A stretch of 64,000 nucleotides of DNA, from the NCBI RefSeq assembly GCF_021369635.1, contig NZ_JAJNBZ010000001.1, forward strand, positions 124,001-188,000. The letters are read 5' to 3'. Positions within the stretch are counted from its first letter, which is position 1. The number at the start of each line of letters is the position of its first letter. This stretch comes from Paenibacillus profundus. Its GTDB lineage: Bacteria; Bacillota; Bacilli; Paenibacillales; Paenibacillaceae. The notes under the pieces are model-generated. The model was not told where the DNA came from, ran no database searches, and was given only the letters and a program-made list of their open reading frames with translations. The position numbers and the translations under genes are program-made. Positions 9,083 to 17,614 of the stretch are shown here, one piece after another.

Positions 9083-10417
9083 ATGAATAAAATCTTTGTA
9101 TTGGATACAAATGTGCTGCTGCATGATCCAAATGCGTTGTTTGCCTTTGGAGCTAACGAAGTTATTATTCCCGCTGTTGTGCTCGAGGAAATGGATTCTA
9201 AAAAGCGAAATGCCGATGAAATCGGACGCAATGCCCGCACCGTATCCCGTCAGTTAGACAGATTGAGGGAAGAGGGCCACTTGCACAGCGGAGTGCCGCT
9301 TCATAACGGAGGCAGGCTTACTGTAGAGCTAAATCATCGCAGCTTCGTCAGGGTGCAGGAAATGTTCGGAGAGATAACAAACGATAACCGCATATTGGCG
9401 GTCGCCCTCAATTATCATTCGGAGCAGCAGCAGACGGATGCTCCCGCTGAAGTGATTCTTGTCAGCAAGGACGTTCTCGTGCGCATTAAAGCGGACGTGC
9501 TTGGGCTTCATACCGAGGATTATATATCAGATCGCACTGTACAATCCGGTGATGATCTGTATGGCGGAAGCGTCACCTTGTTCGTTCATCCTGGAGTGAT
9601 AGATGAGTTCTATTCGTACCGGTTTTTACAAGTGAAGAATCTCCAGCTGAAGACGGCGCTGCAACCTCACGAGTTCGTTATCTTAAAGGATAGTATGGGG
9701 ACGAGTAAGTCGGCGTTGCTAAAAGTGAATGCGGATGCAAGCAAGCTAGAACCGCTGTTCCTGAGCAATGATCCGGTGTGGGGCATTACTGCACGCAACG
9801 CACAGCAGCGCATGGCGTTGGAACTGCTGCTGAACGATGACATCCCGTTGGTGACGATGGCAGGGAAGGCAGGAACCGGTAAGACGTTATTAGCGCTTGC
9901 AGCGGGTTTATTGAAAGTAGAGGATGACCGGAAATACAAGAAGCTGCTCATTGCAAGACCGGTCGTTCCGATGGGGAAAGATATCGGTTATTTGCCGGGA
10001 GAGAAGGAAGAGAAGCTGCGGCCGTGGATGCAGCCGATATATGACAACCTTGAATTTCTGTTCGACACGAAGAAAGCGGGCGATATTGAGAAAATATTGC
10101 TCGGCATGGGCAGTATCCAGGTGGAGGCGTTAACGTATATTCGCGGACGATCCATTCCGGGGCAATTCATTATTATCGATGAGGCGCAGAACTTATCTAG
10201 GCATGAGGTGAAGACGATTGTTTCCCGGGTTGGTGAAGGCAGCAAAATCGTGTTGATGGGCGACCCGGCACAGATTGACCATCCGTATCTGGACTCTGCA
10301 AGCAATGGACTGACCTATTTGGTGGAACGATTCAAGTCGGAGAGCATTAGCGGTCACATCACTTTGGAAAAAGGGGAACGTTCTCGTCTAGCTCAGTTAG
10401 CAGCCGATCTGCTGTAA
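9083..10417 (+). CDS. PIN-PhoH fusion protein (PhoH2/YlaK-like)
   Basis: Combines an N-terminal PIN ribonuclease domain with a C-terminal PhoH helicase-like ATPase. Seen in 444 residues: PIN start KIFVLDTNVLLHD with a later acidic cluster (1-140), Walker A AGKAGTGKT near 260-268, Walker B FIIIDEAQN near 365, and MGDPAQIDHPY. PhoH2 proteins of this architecture have been described as RNA-unwinding ribonucleases. Start 9083 follows AAAGGGAG; the TTG at 9059 lacks a site. It ends at a strong terminator, so it is monocistronic. Confidence 0.9.
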   Translation: MNKIFVLDTNVLLHDPNALFAFGANEVIIPAVVLEEMDSKKRNADEIGRNARTVSRQLDRLREEGHLHSGVPLHNGGRLTVELNHRSFVRVQEMFGEITNDNRILAVALNYHSEQQQTDAPAEVILVSKDVLVRIKADVLGLHTEDYISDRTVQSGDDLYGGSVTLFVHPGVIDEFYSYRFLQVKNLQLKTALQPHEFVILKDSMGTSKSALLKVNADASKLEPLFLSNDPVWGITARNAQQRMALELLLNDDIPLVTMAGKAGTGKTLLALAAGLLKVEDDRKYKKLLIARPVVPMGKDIGYLPGEKEEKLRPWMQPIYDNLEFLFDTKKAGDIEKILLGMGSIQVEALTYIRGRSIPGQFIIIDEAQNLSRHEVKTIVSRVGEGSKIVLMGDPAQIDHPYLDSASNGLTYLVERFKSESISGHITLEKGERSRLAQLAADLL

Positions 10418-10436
10418 CGAAGCATGGCAATACGGT

Positions 10437-10475
10437 AAAAAAGAGCCTTTGGAATAGTGCCATAGGCTCTTTTTT
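10437..10475 (+). terminator. Terminator after the PIN-PhoH gene
   Basis: AAAAAAGAGCCT (10437-10448) and AGGCTCTTTTTT (10464-10475) form a perfect 12-bp stem with A-T flanks suitable for both directions. Confidence 0.9.
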
Positions 10476-10499
10476 CTTAAAAAGATTTGCTTTGCTTAG

Positions 10500-10529
10500 G
10501 GGACAAGAATCGGACTTGAGTGCTACAAT
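10500..10529 (+). promoter_or_regulatory. Sigma-A promoter for the solute-binding-like gene
   Basis: GGGACA (10500-10505), 18-bp spacer ending in TGC, then TACAAT (10524-10529). The extended -10 compensates for the weak -35. The start codon lies 45 bp downstream. Confidence 0.5.
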
Positions 10530-10573
10530 AGGAATATTGATTTGAATGATCTGATAATAGGAAGGAGAGAGCG

Positions 10574-11968
10574 ATGCCGAACCTGAAAAAGACGCTAGTA
10601 GCTGTATTGATGATCGTCATTTCGTTACTCTTACTCTCTCAGTTCAGCGGCAGCGTTCCAACGTTCACGGAATCGGAGCCTTCACAGAACGAGGTTGCCA
10701 AGCATCCTCCACAGTCGAAGAAGAATGAAACATGGAAGCAGTTGAAAGTCGCTGTTCACTTATCGCCGATGTCTTTCATTCAGATGCGCAAATTGAACCA
10801 GACGTTTATAGATGAAACGGGCATCTTCGTTGAACTTGTGAACGCAAATGATGAACAAGCATCAGAACAATGGCCGCGTGAGCTGCAAATGCAAGACAGC
10901 GCGGATATAATATTGACGGACAGCAACTCAGTCAAATGGTATGCCCAAAAAGGGTGGCTGCTCCCGATGGAGCCATCTTCCAATGGCAGTGAAGCATCTC
11001 CAGCTTGGTTGAACGATCGGATTAAGTGGAACGGATATGCATGGGCAGAGCCCGCACAGTTGGATCCGTATGTGTTGGTATGGAATAAAGACAAGCTCAA
11101 GTTCGGAACGCCGCTTCCATCGAAATGGGAGGACTGGAAGCAGTTGTTTGCATCGAAGGAGACTTCTTTACCATCGGTTGGTCAGCAGGGTTCTGGCGCG
11201 TTAGGCGGCGGAGAGCCGAAGAAGGAGGACCAGACTGCAGTACCGTCGGACGAGACACCTCCCACCGAACAACTGCCGGCAACATGGTTTGCTTGGCATG
11301 AGCAGGATGATTATGCGCTGCTATCCATGCTGTGGCGTCTTGGCCTTCTCATGCCCGAGTCCAATCCATCACCGGACGGACAGAAAGACTGGGTCACCAC
11401 GCGTACGGTAAACGGAGCGGGGGCGACAGCTGTAACATGGAGTCAACACGTGTCAGAGCTAGAACCGTACCTCACCCACTTTAAAGCATGGAAGAAGGAA
11501 GCTAGCGGCAGTGAGACATGGGATTTGCTGAAATCCGGAGAAATCGGCTTTGCCATCGTCCCATACTCAGAAGCCGTATTGGAAGTGAGCGATCCGCTCG
11601 TCATTGAGCCGCCGGGAGAAGTCAAGCTGCCGGCGGGGCTATGGGTGGCCAGCCGCAGTTACGTTATCGCTGCACATTCACCTAACGAAGCCGAAGCAAG
11701 GCGTTGGATTGATTACATGACGCGTCTATCTGTCCAGCATGATTGGTATGATACGTTATCCGTACTTCCTGTGCACGAACAAGCCTACATGGAGCCGTGG
11801 AAGGACATCCTTCAGTGGCTGCCTCAGCCTTTCCTGCCCTATGATGTCAACGAAATCAATCTAATTCAGAAGGCAGGACCGTTGGAGTCCTGGATGGCCT
11901 CCGTTCGGCGGTGGATGGATGCGGATTTGACTAAAGCCCAATTAAATCAGGCTTGGCCGAAGAAATAG
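10574..11968 (+). CDS. Extracellular solute-binding-protein-like, membrane-anchored
   Basis: 464 residues with an N-terminal hydrophobic helix (about 7-25) and a fold resembling ABC sugar-binding proteins of family 1: ELQMQDSADIILTDS, LDPYVLVWNKDKL, a late IGFAIVPYSEAVL and a helical C-terminus. The signal segment has no lipobox cysteine, which is unusual for a binding protein of a Gram-positive. A Gly/Glu/Pro-rich insert near residues 207-235 interrupts the core. No permease or ATPase gene lies nearby, so transport is doubtful; a sensory or envelope role is equally possible. Its own promoter and terminator make it a single-gene unit. Confidence 0.65.
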   Translation: MPNLKKTLVAVLMIVISLLLLSQFSGSVPTFTESEPSQNEVAKHPPQSKKNETWKQLKVAVHLSPMSFIQMRKLNQTFIDETGIFVELVNANDEQASEQWPRELQMQDSADIILTDSNSVKWYAQKGWLLPMEPSSNGSEASPAWLNDRIKWNGYAWAEPAQLDPYVLVWNKDKLKFGTPLPSKWEDWKQLFASKETSLPSVGQQGSGALGGGEPKKEDQTAVPSDETPPTEQLPATWFAWHEQDDYALLSMLWRLGLLMPESNPSPDGQKDWVTTRTVNGAGATAVTWSQHVSELEPYLTHFKAWKKEASGSETWDLLKSGEIGFAIVPYSEAVLEVSDPLVIEPPGEVKLPAGLWVASRSYVIAAHSPNEAEARRWIDYMTRLSVQHDWYDTLSVLPVHEQAYMEPWKDILQWLPQPFLPYDVNEINLIQKAGPLESWMASVRRWMDADLTKAQLNQAWPKK

Positions 11969-11972
11969 AAAG

Positions 11973-12012
11973 AAGAATCAGCAGACAATGGATAAATAAT
12001 CTGCTGATTCTT
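11973..12012. terminator. Bidirectional terminator between convergent genes
   Basis: AAGAATCAGCAGA (11973-11985) pairs perfectly with TCTGCTGATTCTT (12000-12012). It serves the solute-binding-like gene on + and the coiled-coil gene on -. Confidence 0.85.
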
Positions 12013-12020
12013 TGTTTGCT

Positions 12021-13133
12021 CTACCATTTGACCGTTAATTGTACTGTGATTTGTTTATCAGTAATGGCGACGTCAGTTGCTTCTAAGAAAGAAACGAGCT
12101 TCTGTGGATAGAACCCGAGATCAAACTCTTGCTCCAAATCTTGACGCGTTGTATCTGGAAGTTCTAACCCGTTGAACAGCATTTGATCCACATGAAACAG
12201 AATTCTGTTCTCGGGCTCTGCTTCCAATGTATAGCGGCCTTCAATATGGACGCTTAGGCCGGAACGCTCTCCTTCTGCCGCAATGACACCTTCTTTGAAC
12301 CGGAAGAAGAACTGTTCGAATATCGGATCCTGCTCTCGTAGAAATTGATTGAGCTGTTCCTCTTGTATCGTTATCGTATAGTTTTTGCCGTTCATGCTAA
12401 TACTCCCGCTTTTTTGCACGAAATCGGGGAGCTTCTGCATCGCGTCGGCTAGTGCGCGGAAATAGTGTCTAACTTCGAAGAGCCCGACATTCTTCCAATA
12501 CGTTGTGAATTCTTGAATGAGTCGGCTCATCGCTTGCGGGTCGCTGCTGTCAGCCAGATTCGTATCGAATTTCTCCCGCAGTGTAATTAAGCGCCCGCGC
12601 TGATCGACTAACCGCTTACGCACTTCAGTAAGCTCGTGTTCGGTTTGAGCCAAACTACGCCGCAGTTGATTCAGTTTGGTCAGCTGATTGGAGTATTCCT
12701 CCAATATTTCTTGGTCCGAATAAAAAAGTAGTTGAAAATAATCAAGCAACATGAACAAATCATCAAGTTCATCCGCAGACATGATAGCTTGCAGCATCAT
12801 GTCGCGTTCACCGATATAATAAGCGCGCAGGACACGTCCCGCTTGCTCTCGTTTGTTCTCAAAAGCCGCTTCCTGCTTCAGAATCTCGGACTCTGTCTGC
12901 TTGCGGCTGGCGGCCGCTTCGGATTCTCGTGCCGAAATCCGCTCAATTTCTTTGTCGAGCTCGGTGATGGACAAGCTCTGCTGGAGCAATTGCTTCTCCT
13001 CTTCGGACGGCTGCTTGTTCCATGCCGCTGGCATTGTCGGCTCTGCGCGTGTCGCACCGGGGACCAAGGAAACGATAAATAGAATGATTAGCAGCGTAAT
13101 AAGTGCGCGGTGCACACGCTTAACTTGTTGCAT
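12021..13133 (-). CDS. Secreted coiled-coil protein of unknown function
   Basis: 370 residues. A signal peptide (about 1-30, ending near ATRAEP) is followed by a long coiled coil (about 40-190) rich in E, K, Q and R heptads, interrupted by a short hydrophobic stretch (DELDDLFMLLDYFQLLFY). The C-terminal half is a mixed alpha/beta region with NYTITIQEEQLNQFL and repeated acidic strands. The N-terminal half resembles coiled-coil modules of CwlO- or PcsB-type proteins that are driven by FtsEX, but there is no hydrolase domain. Start 13133 follows AAAGGGGG; an upstream in-frame start at 13166 lacks one. Confidence 0.65.
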   Translation of the reverse strand: MQQVKRVHRALITLLIILFIVSLVPGATRAEPTMPAAWNKQPSEEEKQLLQQSLSITELDKEIERISARESEAAASRKQTESEILKQEAAFENKREQAGRVLRAYYIGERDMMLQAIMSADELDDLFMLLDYFQLLFYSDQEILEEYSNQLTKLNQLRRSLAQTEHELTEVRKRLVDQRGRLITLREKFDTNLADSSDPQAMSRLIQEFTTYWKNVGLFEVRHYFRALADAMQKLPDFVQKSGSISMNGKNYTITIQEEQLNQFLREQDPIFEQFFFRFKEGVIAAEGERSGLSVHIEGRYTLEAEPENRILFHVDQMLFNGLELPDTTRQDLEQEFDLGFYPQKLVSFLEATDVAITDKQITVQLTVKW

Positions 13134-13289
13134 CAGGGTACCCCCTTTAAACGGTTTGCACAACATTATCGTATGTTGGGATGTAGTTGGACATGACCTG
13201 TTTACATACTATCGCAATAATCGTCATGCAAAGCTATGTATGGACGAATGGATGATAGGTCAATATCGTTGGACAAATTTTAACGGTTC

Positions 13290-13321
13290 GTGTTCGAAAG
13301 AGGGCTTTCTAAACAACCTCT
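13290..13321 (-). repeat. Dispersed intergenic repeat, copy 3 (reverse, short)
   Basis: GTGTTCGAAAGAGGG then CTTTCTAAACAACCTCT: the two arms without an interior. It lies 24 bp before the MidA-type gene start. Confidence 0.7.
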
Positions 13322-13345
13322 AACAGAGCAGAAAGGAAGGACTGC

Positions 13346-14458
13346 ATGTTTCATTATCAGCCTAACTCCGTTCTCATTCAATACTTAATTAACCAAATCG
13401 AGCTTTCTTCCTGTAAAGCCATCCCTTTCTCAAGGTTTATGGAGATATGTTTATACCACTCAACGGAGGGCTATTATATGTCGGACCGCCCCAAGATTGG
13501 CCGGGACGGAGACTTCTACACAAGCTCGAATATCGGCACGATAATGGGTGACATGCTGGCCGTATATATACAGCGGCGCGCGAATGAACGAGGCTGGGAT
13601 CCTAGCACGATTACGATTGTAGAATGGGGTGCAGGCACGGGGCGCCTCGCATCACAAATCCATCAGCGCTTGCGGCTTGACCGCTTCGAAGGCTATCAGC
13701 ACGCGGTTATTGAAATGAGCCCGTATCATCAGCGGGTGTCAAGACAGCTCATGGAGAGCGAGCACATCTCAGTGCTTTGGTGGGACGAGGAGACGTTTCG
13801 CCAGGAAGCGGCGCAACGCCGGATCTTCTTTATCGCAAATGAATTGCTTGACGCCTTTCCCGTGGAGCGGGTTCGTCACCGTGACGGGCGATATGAACAG
13901 TGCTTCGTCACATGGGATGCCGAGAAAGAACAGTTCATGCCACGGTGGATGACAGCGGCTTCCGAGGTCATTGACTGGTTGGAGCGTCATCATGTCGAAC
14001 TATCGGATAACCAGATCTTCGACGCGGGTATGGCCATGTCCATCTGGTTAAGCAATGTGCTGCACCAGGCACAAGAGGCGGAGTTCGTGTTCATTGATTA
14101 CGGTGATGATACGAACGAACTAACGGCTGCCCACCGGATGGAAGGGACACTGATGTGTTATCACCGCCACCAAGCGCACGATAACCCATGGATTCATATC
14201 GGAGAGCAGGACATGACGTCTATGGTTGATTTCGAAATATGCCAGCGTGTTGCCAAGCAAGCAAATGCATGGATTACAGGGTATTCCACCCAGAAAGCGT
14301 TCTTGTTGGAACAAGGGTTGTTGAATGAATTGCAGAATCATTGCAGCCTCGATCCGTTCAGCCCGGAATCGCGCCGGAATCGGGCGATACGGCAACTGTT
14401 GTTAAGCGATCAAATGAGCGAACGGTTTCACGTTTTGCTCTTGTCCCGTGCCACCTAA
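13346..14458 (+). CDS. MidA/NDUFAF7-type SAM-dependent methyltransferase (COG1565)
   Basis: Class I methyltransferase family whose mitochondrial member NDUFAF7 methylates an arginine of respiratory complex I; the bacterial substrate is unknown. In 370 residues I see the family N-terminal motif IPFSRFMEICLYHSTEGYYM, then DGDFYTSSNIG, the SAM loop VEWGAGTGRLA (near 91-101), and FFIANELLDAFPVERV. AGGAAGGA precedes ATG 13346. It stands alone between a repeat copy and a strong terminator. Confidence 0.8.
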   Translation: MFHYQPNSVLIQYLINQIELSSCKAIPFSRFMEICLYHSTEGYYMSDRPKIGRDGDFYTSSNIGTIMGDMLAVYIQRRANERGWDPSTITIVEWGAGTGRLASQIHQRLRLDRFEGYQHAVIEMSPYHQRVSRQLMESEHISVLWWDEETFRQEAAQRRIFFIANELLDAFPVERVRHRDGRYEQCFVTWDAEKEQFMPRWMTAASEVIDWLERHHVELSDNQIFDAGMAMSIWLSNVLHQAQEAEFVFIDYGDDTNELTAAHRMEGTLMCYHRHQAHDNPWIHIGEQDMTSMVDFEICQRVAKQANAWITGYSTQKAFLLEQGLLNELQNHCSLDPFSPESRRNRAIRQLLLSDQMSERFHVLLLSRAT

Positions 14459-14521
14459 CGGCAATTGACCGGTGGCGCCTGAAATGATGATTGACCAGCT
14501 ATGCATCGTTTAAAAAATAGA

Positions 14522-14554
14522 GAACGGCCGAAACCCTAAGGGTTTCGGCCGTTC
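14522..14554. terminator. Strong bidirectional terminator
   Basis: GAACGGCCGAAACCC (14522-14536), loop TAA, GGGTTTCGGCCGTTC (14540-14554): a perfect 15-bp stem between convergent genes. Confidence 0.9.
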
Positions 14555-14621
14555 TTGTTCGTAACCGCTTCCGTAAAGCATTACGTCATTACGGTGAATT
14601 CGTCAGAACAGGTAAGGCAGC

Positions 14622-14858
14622 CTAGAATGGCTTGCCCATGATAAAGACGGTCCAGTACGAAAAACCGCTAAAGCATACAATCATGTACGCCCAGAACAGG
14701 AGTATATATGTACGCTCTGACAATTTCAAATAACCTAACAACACGAAGAAGGCGGTCTGCATGAAGAACAACAATGCCATTTCAATCATATCTCCAGCAA
14801 ACGCCATCAGACCGATGACTAATGTCCAGAAGCCGAGTACGCGATACATCCGTGCCAC
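14622..14858 (-). CDS. DUF2626 (YqgY-like) small membrane protein
   Basis: 78 residues with three hydrophobic helices and the family pattern MxRMYRVLGFWTxxxxxM followed by YLKLSERTYI. It matches my recollection of B. subtilis YqgY; the role is unknown. The GTG at 14858 is the start since GAGGGGG lies about 8 bp upstream on the minus strand; ATG 14849 is the alternative. A good sigma-A promoter lies behind it. Confidence 0.8.
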   Translation of the reverse strand: MARMYRVLGFWTLVIGLMAFAGDMIEMALLFFMQTAFFVLLGYLKLSERTYILLFWAYMIVCFSGFSYWTVFIMGKPF

Positions 14859-14904
14859 GATTCATCCCCCTCTCGTTACGATCGGACCAACTTTTTCTAA
14901 TGAC

Positions 14905-14933
14905 ATTATAGCCCTGATGGTACTTTGTGTAAA
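14905..14933 (-). promoter_or_regulatory. Sigma-A promoter for the yqgY-like gene
   Basis: On the minus strand TTTACA (14933-14928), 17-bp spacer, TATAAT (14910-14905). The rest of the 344-bp divergent region up to rsfA holds a GGATAT...ATATCC inverted repeat (about 15029-15048) but no promoter for rsfA that I can defend. Confidence 0.75.
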
Positions 14934-15202
14934 CTGTTAAACGTGGCGAATTGGAAAATCTTTTATGTGAGCGCCATAGAAATGTGATATAACGCATGGA
15001 CACACGCACGTATGTTTCCTAGGAAAAATGGATATACATTTTAATATCCGATAGATTCTATGAACTCTACCATGGGCATAGAGATGGAATAAGCGGTTTA
15101 TTACCGTCGGTCCTTCCTCGTTTCAACACTTTGTTATTGTTGGTCGGAAAGGGGGGCTGTATACAACGAATATGATGAGCGATGTCGTTAGGAGGTTATA
15201 GC

Positions 15203-15847
15203 ATGACAGCAATTAGACAAGATGCATGGACAGCGGACGATGATTTAATTTTGGCGGAAGTAACATTACGGCATATCCGAGAGGGCAGCACGCAGCTGGC
15301 TGCGTTTGAGGAGGTCGGAGAAAAGATTGGCCGTACGTCGGCAGCTTGCGGATTCCGGTGGAACAGTTGTGTGCGTAAAAAATATGAAGCCGCGATTCAA
15401 TTGGCGAAGGCGCAGCGACAAAAACGAAACTTTTTGAAAAAGCAGCCTTTAGGTGCACAGGTGGCATCTATTGTGCTGAATGAAGGGGAAGAAGTTGCGT
15501 TAAAATCAGAGATGATTACAGAAGACTCCCTTTCTATGGATATGGTCATTCGTTACTTGCGTCAATGGCGAAATAACTATCAAGATATATCTCGCCACAT
15601 GAAGCATATGGAGAAAGAATTGCAAGACAAAGAGGAGCAGTGCAATCGCCTGCGGCAAGAGAATGAACAGCTTTCCAGACAAGTGAATGCTGTGCAGACC
15701 GATTACCGTACTGTAAATGATGATTATAAAGCGCTTATACAAATTATGGACCGAGCCCGTCGATTAGCCATCTTGAGCGAGGAAGAAGAGGACACGAAGA
15801 CGCGTTTTCGCATGGATGCGAACGGGAACTTGGAGCGCATTGAATAA
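15203..15847 (+). CDS. rsfA: RsfA-family prespore-specific transcription regulator
   Basis: RsfA of B. subtilis is made in the forespore and tunes sigma-F-dependent genes. The 214 residues carry an N-terminal SANT/Myb-like domain (RQDAWTADDDLILAEVTLRH, then GRTSAACGFRWNSCVRKKY), a basic linker, and a C-terminal coiled coil (about 125-175, ending before YKALIQIMDRARRLA). AGGAGG precedes ATG 15203 at 7 bp. The order rsfA-panE-like-bshC-mraZ corresponds to ylbO-ylbQ-yllA-mraZ in Bacillus, which supports the assignment. Confidence 0.88.
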   Translation: MTAIRQDAWTADDDLILAEVTLRHIREGSTQLAAFEEVGEKIGRTSAACGFRWNSCVRKKYEAAIQLAKAQRQKRNFLKKQPLGAQVASIVLNEGEEVALKSEMITEDSLSMDMVIRYLRQWRNNYQDISRHMKHMEKELQDKEEQCNRLRQENEQLSRQVNAVQTDYRTVNDDYKALIQIMDRARRLAILSEEEEDTKTRFRMDANGNLERIE

Positions 15848-15861
15848 GCATTATGCTTCTT

Positions 15862-15890
15862 GAGCAAAAGGGGATTTTTTGAACAACCCC
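15862..15890 (-). repeat. Dispersed intergenic repeat, copy 4 (reverse, short)
   Basis: GAGCAAAAGGGGATTTTTTG then AACAACCCC, 15 bp after the rsfA stop. Arms are partly decayed. Confidence 0.6.
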
Positions 15891-15923
15891 GATAGCTTCT
15901 AGATGATAACAGCAGCGGCAAGG

Positions 15924-15968
15924 AAAGCACCTGGCGAGAGAAGAACCTCTCACTTGGCGCTTTTTTTG
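15924..15968 (+). terminator. Terminator after rsfA
   Basis: AAAGCACCTGGCGAGAG pairs imperfectly with CTCTCACTTGGCGCTTT around loop AAGAAC, followed by a run of seven T. Confidence 0.75.
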
Positions 15969-16032
15969 TTTTTTTCGAGTCTGTCTGTTATAACTAAGGA
16001 ACTAGAGAAAAAAAGCACAAGGAGAGATAGGG

Positions 16033-17025
16033 ATGCGTATCGATATTATCGGCGCAGGGTCGCTCGGGATGCTGTGTGCGGCCCGTCTCCACGCCAGCCG
16101 TTCTAGATGGTCCATGGGAGAGGAACAGCTCAGCGGGGTTCGTCTATGGACCCGAACGGCAGAGCAAGCTCGGGCCATTCAAGCAGAGGGCATCATATAT
16201 ACCGACCATCAAGGACAAACCTTGCATGTATCCGGAATGGAGGCTTACCCTCTGGAAGAAGCTTATTCTATTCTACATGCAGCCGATGAGAAGGTTCACC
16301 TCATATGGCTGTTCGTTAAGCAAACACATATTCAGCCGATGCTGCTCGAGTCCTTGCGCAAGATGCCGCGCGCGACAGATGCGGCGCTTATTTGTTTCCA
16401 GAACGGTGTAGGGCATGCGGAAGCCTTATCTGGCGCGTGGCCTGTCGATGCAATGGGGCTTGCTGTGACGACGGAGGCGGCCCGCAGGCAGTCGTGGAAT
16501 GAAGTCGTTCATACAGGGTTAGGCTCGACATGGATCGGTCCGGCCATCCCATCGAATAATAAGAAACATCTTCCACTTGATTTTTTATGTTTACCGACAA
16601 AGAACTTGCTAGAAAATGCAGGATTTCAGGCGTTTGTGTCGAACAACATCGAAGAAATGATCTATCAAAAGCTGCTTGTCAACGCAGTTATTAATCCGTT
16701 GACCGCGCTGCTGCGAGTGAAGAATGGGCAACTGCTCGCTACCGAGGAACGCATTTCTATAATGAAGGAGCTGTTTTATGAAGTGGTTGCCGTCTATGAA
16801 GCGGCGAAGTTGAAAGTGGACGTAGAGACGGATTGGGAGCGCGTCGTAACCATTTGCCGCATGACAGCTAATAATACTTCCTCCATGCTGCAGGATATAC
16901 TAGAGGGCCGCAAGACGGAATGCGATGCCATTACGGGAGCGATCATCCGGCTCGGGGAAGTGCATTCAGTTGATACACCTGCACATGTAATGGTATACCG
17001 TCTCATCCAGGCAAGCCAGTCCTAA
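16033..17025 (+). CDS. PanE/ApbA-type 2-dehydropantoate 2-reductase
   Basis: NADPH-dependent ketopantoate reductase family, the step giving pantoate for coenzyme A. The 330 residues start with the Rossmann motif IDIIGAGSLGMLCA and contain the helix with catalytic lysine and asparagine, QKLLVNAVINPLTALL. The NADP-binding half ends with VWLFVKQTH-like sequence. AAGGAG precedes ATG 16033. Paralogues of this family occur in Bacillales (YlbQ in this position), so true pantoate activity is likely but not proven. Confidence 0.8.
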   Translation: MRIDIIGAGSLGMLCAARLHASRSRWSMGEEQLSGVRLWTRTAEQARAIQAEGIIYTDHQGQTLHVSGMEAYPLEEAYSILHAADEKVHLIWLFVKQTHIQPMLLESLRKMPRATDAALICFQNGVGHAEALSGAWPVDAMGLAVTTEAARRQSWNEVVHTGLGSTWIGPAIPSNNKKHLPLDFLCLPTKNLLENAGFQAFVSNNIEEMIYQKLLVNAVINPLTALLRVKNGQLLATEERISIMKELFYEVVAVYEAAKLKVDVETDWERVVTICRMTANNTSSMLQDILEGRKTECDAITGAIIRLGEVHSVDTPAHVMVYRLIQASQS

Positions 17026-17042
17026 CAACCAAGTCACCTATT

Positions 17043-17096
17043 AGAGGATGTTCAAAAAGTTCCCTTTGAAAGTGATCTTTTGAACACGCACTATTA
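17043..17096 (+). repeat. Dispersed intergenic repeat, copy 5 (forward, interior deleted)
   Basis: AGAGGATGTTCAAAAAG joins directly to GAAAGTGATCTTTTGAACA and CGCACTATTA. The right part matches the right end of the long copy (GAAAGTGGTCTTGCTGAACA, CGCATTATTA). GTTCAAAAAG (17050-17059) faces CTTTTGAAC (17077-17085). It begins 18 bp after the panE-like stop. Confidence 0.85.
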
Positions 17097-17122
17097 CCCG
17101 AAAGGAGTGAGCCTTAACGACA

Positions 17123-17509
17123 ATGTTGAAGTTATTGTCAGATGGTTTTGTCCTGTTTTCGATTCTTCCTTTTTTTCCGTTTATTATAGCTTGGTTTATC
17201 GGTTCATTCTGGATTAGCCCGAAAAAGAAAGCCTTTATGCTGGCGATGGATGTTACGACCGCATTTCTCATTGCCTCGGTCGGCGGACTTTATAATACAA
17301 TTTTAGATTCGAAGTCCGGGTTCTATTGGATATTGTTTATAATATTAATTGCTGCAGGGCTCTTTGGGGGGCTGCAGCACCGCAAGACCGGACAAATCGA
17401 TATACGCAAACTTGTGCGCATGATTTGGAGAATTTCATTTTTTATTTTAAGTTTTTTGTACATAATACTGCTCTTTATTGGCATTATTGTATATTGGGCA
17501 AGCGTGTAG
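17123..17509 (+). CDS. DUF3397 membrane protein
   Basis: 128 residues with four strongly hydrophobic helices; the KKKAFMLAMDVTTAFLI segment and the position between the panE-like gene and bshC match the DUF3397 family of Bacillales. Function unknown. The only reasonable start is ATG 17123, though AAAGGAGTG ends about 14 bp upstream, longer than optimal. It is probably transcribed with bshC. Confidence 0.7.
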   Translation: MLKLLSDGFVLFSILPFFPFIIAWFIGSFWISPKKKAFMLAMDVTTAFLIASVGGLYNTILDSKSGFYWILFIILIAAGLFGGLQHRKTGQIDIRKLVRMIWRISFFILSFLYIILLFIGIIVYWASV

Positions 17510-17614
17510 CACGGCATGATACATATATTGACGAATTTCATTGCATAACCTGCTTTGACGGATGGAAGCCGCATTGTGTACAATCGAGACGATAGAGAGA
17601 GGGAGGCGGCTTAC

